Assembly: GCA_011049495.1 (NCBI GenBank)
Contig: DSBF01000382.1
Coordinates: 1-6,042, forward strand
Length of the DNA: 6,042 nt
Direction: 5' to 3'
DNA from: Ignavibacteria bacterium
Lineage (GTDB): Bacteria; Bacteroidota; Ignavibacteria; Ignavibacteriales; Melioribacteraceae
Part shown: positions 1-5,395 of the stretch, in pieces
How positions within the stretch are numbered: the first letter of the stretch is position 1
Layout: the number at the start of each line of letters is the position of its first letter
The notes under the pieces: generated by a model
The model's input: only the letters and a program-made list of their open reading frames with translations
Database searches by the model: none
Told to the model about the DNA's origin: nothing
Made by a program: the position numbers and the translations under genes

Positions 1-232
1 GATCTATAATAACCGTGTTCTCCGGTAACGGAATATTTCTCGCTAATTCAATTAATACAGGAATTTCATCTTTTTTTAAATTGCTAATTTCATTTTTATA
101 ATCTGATGCCTTTGCGCCCCACGAGAGCTTTTTATCAATATAGGCAAGATTATACTTTGTAAGTATTTCTTTGATCTCAAACATCTCGGCATCATAGCCG
201 CCGAGGGAAAAAATATAATCGGACGATTTCAC
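1..232 (-). CDS. Unrecognised protein, N-terminal 77 codons only (3' part beyond the window)
   Basis: An open frame runs from a GTG at 230-232 to the window edge; the only in-frame stop nearby is upstream, TAA at 248-250. It reads as a globular soluble N-terminus with no signal peptide or membrane segment. Recognisable blocks are YIFSLGGYDAEM (residues 6-17), KKLSWGAKASDY (34-45), a polar helix (46-56), and a final ENTVIID (71-77). The first block looks like a beta strand followed by a Gly-rich turn and a helix. The frame ends on Asp, and the next codon begins with C, which would allow a His; a DHH-like metal site would be one possibility but cannot be seen. A TTG at 242-244 is an alternative start giving four more residues; neither start has a good ribosome-binding site. 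It lies 311 bp from the transporter operon on the same strand, so it probably has its own promoter. I do not recognise the family. Confidence 0.65.
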   Translation of the reverse strand, partial: MKSSDYIFSLGGYDAEMFEIKEILTKYNLAYIDKKLSWGAKASDYKNEISNLKKDEIPVLIELARNIPLPENTVIID

Positions 233-543
233 TTGCTGTCTCAATGATTAGCAGTTGTTTGCTTGTTAATAATAATTTTCGATTTATATTCTGATCTGGT
301 ATTTGGAAAAATCAAAAATAACTTTTCAATTGATTTAATTATTCGGCAAGCTTTTGTTTTCATTAAAAACATATGCCCAAATTTTGAAATGAAAAAATAG
401 CTGAATAAGGAAAGTGAATAAGACTTGTTTCAAATTAAAAAAAGTAATTGAAGATCAAACAGAAATTTTTGATTTATTAGATAATTCATCTTTTAATTAT
501 TGTTGAACGCTTTGAAATTTGGACATATTTATCAAAAAAATTT
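233..543. other. Gene-poor spacer, no intact gene
   Basis: This 311-bp stretch is very AT-rich and broken by stops in most frames. It lies downstream of the transporter operon and upstream of the partial gene at the left edge. No GC-rich hairpin with a T-tract follows the last transporter gene; there is only an A/T run at 534-545. The one coding-like patch is a short plus-strand frame (414-506) that seems to continue in the next frame (see findings). A pair of 14-base arms at 372-385 and 514-527 form an imperfect inverted repeat (12 of 14 positions), which may be chance in such DNA. A promoter for the left-edge gene should lie near its right side, but I see no convincing -35/-10 pair. Confidence 0.6.
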
Positions 544-1587
544 TTACTCTTTTTCCATTTCCTTCAGCTTCTGCTCAAGCTTTTTAAGTTCTTCTATTTT
601 TTCATCAAGGTTTTGTTGCTCTTTGAAGAGTTTATTCAATTTAGCTTCAATTTCCTTTTGATATTCTTCCTGGTCCCAATAACCGCGCTGTTCAAAGTAG
701 GATTTAAATAACCAGTTATGTTTTAGCGCTTCCATGTTTTCAGCGAACTTTGATGCACCGGCACTAGCGAAATCGGAAGTCTCGACAAGATTAGCTATTA
801 TAGTTTTAACAGAATCGTAAACAGATTCATCTGCTAGTAAAGCACCGAGTGCACCTTCACCTTTGTTAATCATTGTGGTAAGGTCTTTGATATTTGACAT
901 AGTTGTATCAACATTTTGCATAACACTGTTTAATCCTGCACCGAGGTCTACAATATAATCTGTTATTTCATCAAGTTTAGTAGTCATAATATCAAGACTT
1001 CTATCGGCAGATTGTGTCAAATCAACAGCCGCATAATATAGGACATCATCGTTAAAGATTTTCCCGATTGTGCCGTATCCTTGATTTACTTTAGTTGTAA
1101 TTTCTGCAAAATCAGCAGTCATTATTCTGAGGTTGGCAATTACACCCTGACTTTCGGCAATAATTTCCTGTAAATTGACCGGGTCTATCGATTCAATCAT
1201 TCCCCCATCTTGAACTACTTCGTATTCGGTTGTTCCCGGTGTTATGGTTACGATTTTCTTACCGACAAGTCCTTCTGTTACAATTGATGCAATGCTATTA
1301 AGTCTAATAAAATTTCTAACTCTTTCTTCAATTCTCATTTCAACAATAACTTTTCCTGTTGTATCCGGGGCAAGAGAAATTGCTCTAACACTACCAATAT
1401 CATAACCGCTTAATCGAACCGGGGCACCGGTTTTTAATCCTTCAACTTCTTGAAAATAACATTTCACGGTAATTGTACTTGCGAAAAGTGAGTCTTTATT
1501 TCCAATAAATAGAATAGCGATAATAATAAGAACCGTCCCGAGAAAAACAAATAATCCGAGCCGAGCGCCTTCTAAGTGTTTTAACAT
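544..1587 (-). CDS. mlaD: MCE-family (MlaD-like) lipid-binding protein of an ABC lipid transporter
   Basis: This is the periplasm-facing, membrane-anchored substrate-binding subunit of an Mla-type transporter, which moves phospholipids or other lipids between inner and outer membranes. One N-terminal membrane helix spans residues 11-29. A single MCE domain follows at about 38-117, with the typical VRLSGYDIGSV (57-67) and TEGLVGKK (104-111) segments. The rest (about 140-347) is mostly helical. It holds two copies of a Gly-rich motif, GYGTIGKIFNDDVLY (170-184) and GEGALGALLADESVY (243-257), then NWLFKSYFEQRGY (291-303) and a charged coiled coil to the C-terminus (about 306-347). At 347 residues it is far longer than E. 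coli MlaD (about 183) but ordinary for long-tailed MCE proteins. The ATG start is 10 bp after the ATPase stop and has a strong ribosome-binding site. The MCE family call is firm; the lipid carried is unknown. Confidence 0.92.
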   Translation of the reverse strand: MLKHLEGARLGLFVFLGTVLIIIAILFIGNKDSLFASTITVKCYFQEVEGLKTGAPVRLSGYDIGSVRAISLAPDTTGKVIVEMRIEERVRNFIRLNSIASIVTEGLVGKKIVTITPGTTEYEVVQDGGMIESIDPVNLQEIIAESQGVIANLRIMTADFAEITTKVNQGYGTIGKIFNDDVLYYAAVDLTQSADRSLDIMTTKLDEITDYIVDLGAGLNSVMQNVDTTMSNIKDLTTMINKGEGALGALLADESVYDSVKTIIANLVETSDFASAGASKFAENMEALKHNWLFKSYFEQRGYWDQEEYQKEIEAKLNKLFKEQQNLDEKIEELKKLEQKLKEMEKE

Positions 1588-1593
1588 TTTATG

Positions 1594-1599
1594 CCCCTT
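1594..1599 (-). promoter_or_regulatory. Strong Shine-Dalgarno site for the MCE gene, overlapping the ATPase stop
   Basis: On the minus strand the junction reads TAAGGGGCATAAAATG. AAGGGG sits 6 nt before the ATG at 1585-1587, and its AA belongs to the TAA stop (1598-1600) of the ATPase gene. It is one of the clearest ribosome-binding sites in the window. It fixes the MCE start and suggests that translation of the two genes is coupled. Confidence 0.75.
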
Positions 1600-2347
1600 A
1601 TTCTTTTATAATTTCTTTACTGAAAAAATTTCTTAAAAAATAATCATCCGATTGAACAAGTTCATCAATAGTACCTTCGTACGAAATTTTTGAATCTCTT
1701 AAGAATATTGCTCTATCAGCAATTATGTTTGCACATATCAAATCATGCGTAACAACAATTGATGTCATATTCAATCTTTTTTGTAGAGTAAGAATCAATT
1801 CACTAATTTCTTTTGAAGTAATCGGATCAAGACCGGTTGTCGGCTCATCATACAGCATAAGTTCGGGTTCGGTAATAATAGAGCGTGCAAGTCCGATTCT
1901 TTTTTTCATTCCGCCTGAAAGTTCCGAAGGCATTTTGTCAATTGCTTCTTCAAGCGAAACATGCTCCAACGCATTTATAACTTTCTCATCAATTTCCTTT
2001 TGAGTGAAATTGAAATTTTTCTTCAGAGTGAACTCCAAATTTTCTCTCACAGTCATCGAATCATATAAAGCGGCACCTTGAAATAGGAAACCAATGTTCT
2101 TACGAATTTTATTTAGTTCTTTCTTTTTTAACTCTATTATATTTTTATCTTTGATAAAAATATTGCCTGCTTCGGGTTTTAATAAACCGATGATACATTT
2201 TAAAAGAACGCTTTTCCCTGTTCCGCTTTGTCCGAATACAACAAAATTTTCACCGTAGTCAACATGCAGTGAAATGTCATTCAAAACAACTAAATCACCG
2301 AAACGTTTAGTGAGATTTTCAATTCTGATTAACCTAGAGTCGGCCAT
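1598..2347 (-). CDS. mlaF: ABC transporter ATPase, MlaF-like lipid transport
   Basis: This cytoplasmic ATPase subunit drives the MlaE-like permease. All nucleotide-binding motifs are intact. Numbered from a possible GTG at 2351-2353 (subtract 2 for the ATG start used here), they are Walker A GQSGTGKS (41-48), Q-loop Q92, signature LSGGMKKR (145-152), Walker B LMLYDE (165-170), D-loop GLDP (174-177) and switch His203. The GGMKKR signature, rather than the common GGQQQR, and FQGAALYDSMTV after the Q-loop are typical of the MlaF/Mkl branch serving MCE systems. I chose ATG 2345-2347, giving 249 residues, because MADSRLIRIENLTKRFG begins as the family does; the GTG two codons earlier is possible. 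Neither has a clear ribosome-binding site. The start lies inside the end of the permease gene (19-bp overlap), so translational coupling is likely. Confidence 0.93.
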   Translation of the reverse strand: MADSRLIRIENLTKRFGDLVVLNDISLHVDYGENFVVFGQSGTGKSVLLKCIIGLLKPEAGNIFIKDKNIIELKKKELNKIRKNIGFLFQGAALYDSMTVRENLEFTLKKNFNFTQKEIDEKVINALEHVSLEEAIDKMPSELSGGMKKRIGLARSIITEPELMLYDEPTTGLDPITSKEISELILTLQKRLNMTSIVVTHDLICANIIADRAIFLRDSKISYEGTIDELVQSDDYFLRNFFSKEIIKE

Positions 2348-3138
2348 AACCACATCGTAATTTTTACAAGAATCATATCGAAGATTAAAATTAGTAAAGA
2401 AGCCATAACAACCGCGGTAGTCGAAGCCCGTCCAACGCCTTCGGTTCCGCCTTCAGCTGTGAAACCTTTAAAGGAACCAACAATTCCAACAATAAAACCG
2501 AACACAAAAGTTTTAGCAATACCGGGGATAAAATCACCGAACTCAATAGCATTAATAACAGCATTTTGATAATAAGTGAAACTCATACTTTCGGCTATAA
2601 TAACAGCTATGTAACCGCCGATTATTGCAATAAATACTACATATACTGTAAGAACGGGAAGAATCATTGTAGTTGCGACAACACGTGTAACAACGAGATA
2701 CTTAAAAGGATTTATTGCGGAAACTTCCATTGCATCAATCTGTTCGGTAACTCTCATAGATCCAAGTTCGGCACCGATACCGGAACTTACTCTTCCCGCA
2801 AAAATTAAAGCCGTAATTACCGGTCCAAGTTCACGAACAACCGAAAGTGAAACCATAGCCGGTAAAAAATCCGTGGCACCAAAACGGGCAAGTACAGGCC
2901 AGCTTTGTAGGGCTAATACTAAACCAATTATTAATCCGGTTACACTAACGATCGGGAAAGTTTTAACTCCAAGCTCATCCATGTGTTTTTTAACTTCGGC
3001 TATTTCGTAAGGCGGAATGAAGACCTGCTTGAAGAATTCAACAACAAAGATTGTTAACCCGCCGATCGAGGCAAAGAAATTAAAAACAATTTCGGATGCC
3101 GTTGCGCGTTTATTGAATTTTAATTGTGGGAGATTCAT
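2329..3138 (-). CDS. mlaE: ABC transporter permease, MlaE/YrbE family
   Basis: This inner-membrane permease forms the core of the Mla-type lipid transporter and is expected to be a dimer bound by the ATPase and the MCE protein. At 269 residues it is the usual length of the family. An N-terminal amphipathic, probably interfacial helix (about 12-42) is followed by hydrophobic segments at roughly 60-80, 92-117, 147-183, 204-223 and 241-266. Family hallmarks are VVRELGPVITALIFAGR (100-116), GIGAELGSMRVTEQIDAME (120-138) with its conserved Glu and Arg residues, and GGTEGVGRASTTAVV (230-244). The ATG at 3136-3138 is preceded by only a weak AGAGAAA. It is the first gene of the three-gene transporter operon and overlaps the ATPase gene at its 3' end. 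No MlaB (STAS) or MlaC gene is nearby in the window. Confidence 0.93.
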   Translation of the reverse strand: MNLPQLKFNKRATASEIVFNFFASIGGLTIFVVEFFKQVFIPPYEIAEVKKHMDELGVKTFPIVSVTGLIIGLVLALQSWPVLARFGATDFLPAMVSLSVVRELGPVITALIFAGRVSSGIGAELGSMRVTEQIDAMEVSAINPFKYLVVTRVVATTMILPVLTVYVVFIAIIGGYIAVIIAESMSFTYYQNAVINAIEFGDFIPGIAKTFVFGFIVGIVGSFKGFTAEGGTEGVGRASTTAVVMASLLILIFDMILVKITMWLWPTLG

Positions 3139-3212
3139 AAATAATTTTCTCTATCGGAGTTTTATTGTTCTAAAATAAAAAATAAATGAGAAAGAAATTA
3201 CTTAATAAAGAT

Positions 3213-3227
3213 AAGATTTATAATCTT
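3213..3227 (-). terminator. Small AT-rich hairpin just after the yraN stop, possible weak terminator
   Basis: A perfect 6-bp stem (AAGATT / AATCTT, 3-nt loop) begins 1 bp downstream of the yraN stop codon. On the transcript it is followed by a moderately U-rich stretch rather than a clean U-tract, and the stem contains only one G-C pair. It may mark the 3' end of the prenyltransferase-rnhB-yraN message or simply be a weak 3' structure. The 90-bp gap 3139-3228 would also have to hold any promoter for the transporter operon; no clear one is visible. Confidence 0.25.
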
Positions 3228-3228
3228 C

Positions 3229-3594
3229 TTAAAATGCATTAATAATATGATTAATTTTGGGCTGCTCATTCGGCAGTTTTAATATTGCAATAACATCAAT
3301 TCGTGATCTTTCAAAATCTATTTCTTTCCCTTTTTGATGAATAAACATTTCGGCAATTTTACGTACTTGTTTTTGCTTTGATTTTGAGATAGCCAATTCA
3401 GGCGGACCAAATTCTAAATTGTTTCTATATTTGACTTCAACAAATACAAGAATATCTCTTTCTTTTGCAACAATATCTACTTCGCCATGACCGAAACGGT
3501 AATTTTGTTCAATTATTTCGAAACCTTTTTCTTTTAAAAATTTTACGGCAAGAGTCTCACCATAGTTACCGATTTTTTGTTTTGCGTGTGGCAT
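3229..3594 (-). CDS. yraN: YraN / UPF0102 family protein, nuclease-like fold
   Basis: This is a small (121-residue) member of UPF0102, a family with a restriction-endonuclease-like fold and a poorly defined role. Family hallmarks are GNYGETLAVKFLKEKGFEI (9-27), NYRFGHGEVDIVA (31-43), LVFVEVKYR (49-57) and SRIDVIAI (97-104). The conserved Glu38/Asp40 and Glu53-x-Lys55 resemble the metal-binding E/D...D...ExK active site of that fold, so all expected residues are present. The ATG at 3592-3594 gives the normal N-terminus; it follows an A-rich stretch without a Shine-Dalgarno site. The gene starts 7 bp after the RNase HII stop. rnhB-yraN neighbours are common in bacteria, which fits a link to nucleic-acid metabolism, but no function is proven from this. 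Confidence 0.92.
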   Translation of the reverse strand: MPHAKQKIGNYGETLAVKFLKEKGFEIIEQNYRFGHGEVDIVAKERDILVFVEVKYRNNLEFGPPELAISKSKQKQVRKIAEMFIHQKGKEIDFERSRIDVIAILKLPNEQPKINHIINAF

Positions 3595-3601
3595 TTTTAG
3601 T

Positions 3602-4216
3602 CTAAAATTTTAGTTGGAAATCTTGATTGACTATTCTCTTTAAAAAAGTTTTCCTATGAAGTTCACATGAACCAAAATCATGAATTGCTTGGATATGAGC
3701 TTTGGTCGGGTATCCTTTGTTTGTATGCCAAGAATAAACAGGATAAAGTTTTGCATTTTCTTTCATAATTCTATCGCGTGTAACTTTTGCAATTATAGAT
3801 GCAGCAGCAATTGAAAATGATTTTGAATCACCTTTTACAATTGTTTTTGTATTACCGTTTGACGCAAAAGATTTATTGCCGTCGATTAATATTAAGTCGG
3901 GAGAGATACTTAATTTTTCTACGGCAATTTTCATTGCAAGAAGAGATGCATTAAGAATATTTATCTCGTCTATTTTAGTGTGGTCAACAATTCCTATTCC
4001 TAAATCTTTGGCATTGCTTATTATTAAGTTGAATAGTTCCTCGCGGGTATTCTCGTTTAATTTTTTCGAGTCATTAATTCCATCGATAACGGTAAATTTG
4101 TCAAATATCACTGCAGCGGCAACAACAGGTCCGGCTAAAGGACCTCGACCGGCTTCATCAACACCGCAAATAAATTTTGTTTCTTTATTATAGAATGATA
4201 TATCAAATTCTTTCAT
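3602..4216 (-). CDS. rnhB: Ribonuclease HII
   Basis: This enzyme cleaves the RNA strand of RNA-DNA hybrids and nicks 5' of single ribonucleotides embedded in DNA, starting ribonucleotide excision repair in the cytoplasm. The protein is 204 residues, full length for the family. The four catalytic carboxylates are visible: Asp20 and Glu21 in CGVDEAGRGPLAGPV (17-31), Asp112 in LILIDG (108-113), and Asp130 in KGDSKSFSIAAASIIAKV (128-145). The 18-residue spacing between the last two matches E. coli RNase HII (108/126). SWHTNKGYPT (162-171) is the conserved segment that precedes the C-terminal helices. The ATG overlaps the TGA of the upstream prenyltransferase as ATGA, a sign of translational coupling. 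Nothing is missing. Confidence 0.97.
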   Translation of the reverse strand: MKEFDISFYNKETKFICGVDEAGRGPLAGPVVAAAVIFDKFTVIDGINDSKKLNENTREELFNLIISNAKDLGIGIVDHTKIDEINILNASLLAMKIAVEKLSISPDLILIDGNKSFASNGNTKTIVKGDSKSFSIAAASIIAKVTRDRIMKENAKLYPVYSWHTNKGYPTKAHIQAIHDFGSCELHRKTFLKRIVNQDFQLKF

Positions 4217-5049
4217 TGAGCACCGATTAGTATAGCTATCAAGCCTAATATCATATTCAATTTTATTAAACTGCTTACTTTTTTTAATGTAGGTAGAGCC
4301 CTGTTAGTATAAAGAAGCTTTAGGGTATAAGCAAATACCGGGTTAACAAACACCATAATTATTACAAAATATTCAGCGTTATAAATTCCAAAAACAAACG
4401 GAAAAGTTGCGAGCAGCATCAATAATAATATTAAAAAAAATGCAAAATAAACTGCTTTATTAACCCCAGCTTTTTGCGGGAAAGTAATAACTCCTTTTGA
4501 ACTATCACCTTTTATATCTTCTATGTCTTTTATTATCTCACGAATAAAATTAGTGAAGAAAGCAAACCCGGCAGGGATTATTCCCCCCTCAACATTATTA
4601 ACGACTAATCCCCCCAAAATAAACGGAGTTGCTGTTGCAATTGCTACCGTTAAATTGCTTATTAGAATTATTGCCTTAAGATGTGTTGAATAAAAACCAA
4701 TCAAAATGTTAAAGGCAGCAATTATAAAAAAGAAATAGATAGAGATTAATAATGCGGTGAGAAGTGCTGTAATAATAGAAAAGACATAAATTCCTTTAGC
4801 AAAATCGATTGATAGTAATTCTTTTGGCAAAGCCCGTTCAGGTCGGTTTACTTTATCTATTTCAAAATCAATAATATCATTAATTACATTACCCGCAATC
4901 AGTGTAAACCCTAATGAAAAGGCAAGAAGTAAAACATTAACGCCTATATCGAAAATAGAAGATGAAATCATCGCAGCAATTATTACCGATAAAAAAGTAA
5001 TAACAAAATTAATCGGTCGGGTAATTTTTATTATTGCGAGTAATTTCAT
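4213..5049 (-). CDS. UbiA-family prenyltransferase, digeranylgeranylglyceryl-phosphate synthase-like
   Basis: This integral-membrane enzyme transfers a prenyl diphosphate to an acceptor. Both Asp-rich, Mg-diphosphate-binding motifs are complete: NDIIDFEID (57-65, with N57, D58, D61, D65) followed by KVNRPERALP (66-75), and REIIKDIEDIKGD (170-182, with D175, E177, D178, D182). About eight or nine hydrophobic helices fill its 278 residues, the normal UbiA topology. The wording of the two motifs is closer to archaeal DGGGP synthase, which adds the second geranylgeranyl group to GGGP in ether lipids, than to MenA or UbiA proper. This was judged from motif memory, so another acceptor (quinone, heme, chlorin) is not excluded. 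It is the first gene of the set with rnhB and yraN, with no clear Shine-Dalgarno site. It stands back to back with a ferredoxin/geranylgeranyl-reductase pair, which supports a role in isoprenoid lipids. Confidence 0.85.
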   Translation of the reverse strand: MKLLAIIKITRPINFVITFLSVIIAAMISSSIFDIGVNVLLLAFSLGFTLIAGNVINDIIDFEIDKVNRPERALPKELLSIDFAKGIYVFSIITALLTALLISIYFFFIIAAFNILIGFYSTHLKAIILISNLTVAIATATPFILGGLVVNNVEGGIIPAGFAFFTNFIREIIKDIEDIKGDSSKGVITFPQKAGVNKAVYFAFFLILLLMLLATFPFVFGIYNAEYFVIIMVFVNPVFAYTLKLLYTNRALPTLKKVSSLIKLNMILGLIAILIGAQ

Positions 5050-5162
5050 AATTAATGTTAAAGATGATTTCGTACGTTAAAAAATAATAATAGATTTGTG
5101 TTAAAGTAATAATTAATTATATATTTTCGCATCTGTAATCCTATTTTTATGAAAGGAAAGAG
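5050..5162. promoter_or_regulatory. Divergent intergenic control region
   Basis: These 113 bp must carry the promoters of both the prenyltransferase set (leftward) and the ferredoxin/reductase pair (rightward). Three same-strand GTTAAA copies (5057-5062, 5076-5081, 5100-5105) fall within it, two of them as the 8-mer TGTTAAAG (5056-5063 and 5099-5106). There is also a 12-bp perfect AT palindrome, ATAATTAATTAT (5109-5120). In such AT-rich DNA each may be chance, but together they make shared control of the two lipid-related units plausible. Confidence 0.45.
5096..5125 (+). promoter_or_regulatory. Candidate promoter of the ferredoxin-reductase pair
   Basis: TTGTGT (5096-5101) and TATATT (5120-5125) are separated by 18 bp, an acceptable sigma-70-like pair that would start transcription near 5132 and leave a leader of about 30 nt. 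The overlapping TAGATTTG (5091-5098) fits the Bacteroidota -7 consensus TAnnTTTG instead, but the -33 position has only TTTC-like bases. Which of the two is used cannot be decided by eye. Confidence 0.35.
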
Positions 5163-5393
5163 ATGTATCGAACTGTTAAGACCGGGCAAAAGTTAATGAT
5201 AGAAATTCTTCCCGACAAATGTGATTTTTGCGGGTGCTGCGTTGGTGTCTGTCCTGAAGATGCAATTGAACTTAAAGAAGCCAACATACGAATAATAGAC
5301 GAATTGTGTACAAATTGTTCAAAATGTATATGGGCATGCCCTATTGAAGTAATTGTATTTAATAAAGAAGGCGTACTAAAGGAAGTAGTCTGA
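5163..5393 (+). CDS. 2[4Fe-4S] ferredoxin, likely electron donor to the adjacent reductase
   Basis: This small (76-residue) soluble electron carrier has two complete CxxCxxCxxxCP cluster motifs: Cys20, 23, 26, 30 with Pro31, and Cys49, 52, 55, 59 with Pro60. These bind two [4Fe-4S] clusters in the classic pseudo-twofold fold. Cys25 is an extra cysteine. The ATG at 5163-5165 has a good ribosome-binding site (AAGGA at 5153-5157, 5-nt spacing). An inner ATG at 5196 (residue 12) would remove an unusual basic N-terminal tail and start at the common MIEILPDKC, but it lacks such a site. The next gene starts 2 bp after the TGA, so the pair is surely co-transcribed. In Methanosarcina acetivorans a ferredoxin encoded beside a geranylgeranyl reductase supplies its electrons; the same role here is inference. 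Confidence 0.92.
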   Translation: MYRTVKTGQKLMIEILPDKCDFCGCCVGVCPEDAIELKEANIRIIDELCTNCSKCIWACPIEVIVFNKEGVLKEVV

Positions 5394-5395
5394 AA

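Noticed and set aside
372..527. Imperfect 14-base inverted repeat (372-385 and 514-527) as ends of a miniature transposable element
   Set aside because: Only 12 of 14 positions match, the arms are AT-rich, and no target-site duplication or second copy is visible in the window.
530..546. A/T run after the MCE gene as an intrinsic terminator
   Set aside because: It has no GC-containing stem before the T-tract; the A-run and T-run alone do not make a credible terminator.
1725..2003. Plus-strand open frame opposite the ATPase gene
   Set aside because: It lies wholly antisense to a gene with all ABC motifs intact; its translation has no recognisable domain and no ribosome-binding site.
2566..2808. 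Plus-strand open frame opposite the permease gene, rich in Asn, Tyr and Cys
   Set aside because: It is antisense to the conserved core of the MlaE-like gene; its odd composition is what a shadow frame of AT-rich DNA gives.
3876..4193. Plus-strand open frame opposite rnhB
   Set aside because: It is antisense to the catalytic region of RNase HII and shows no family features of its own.
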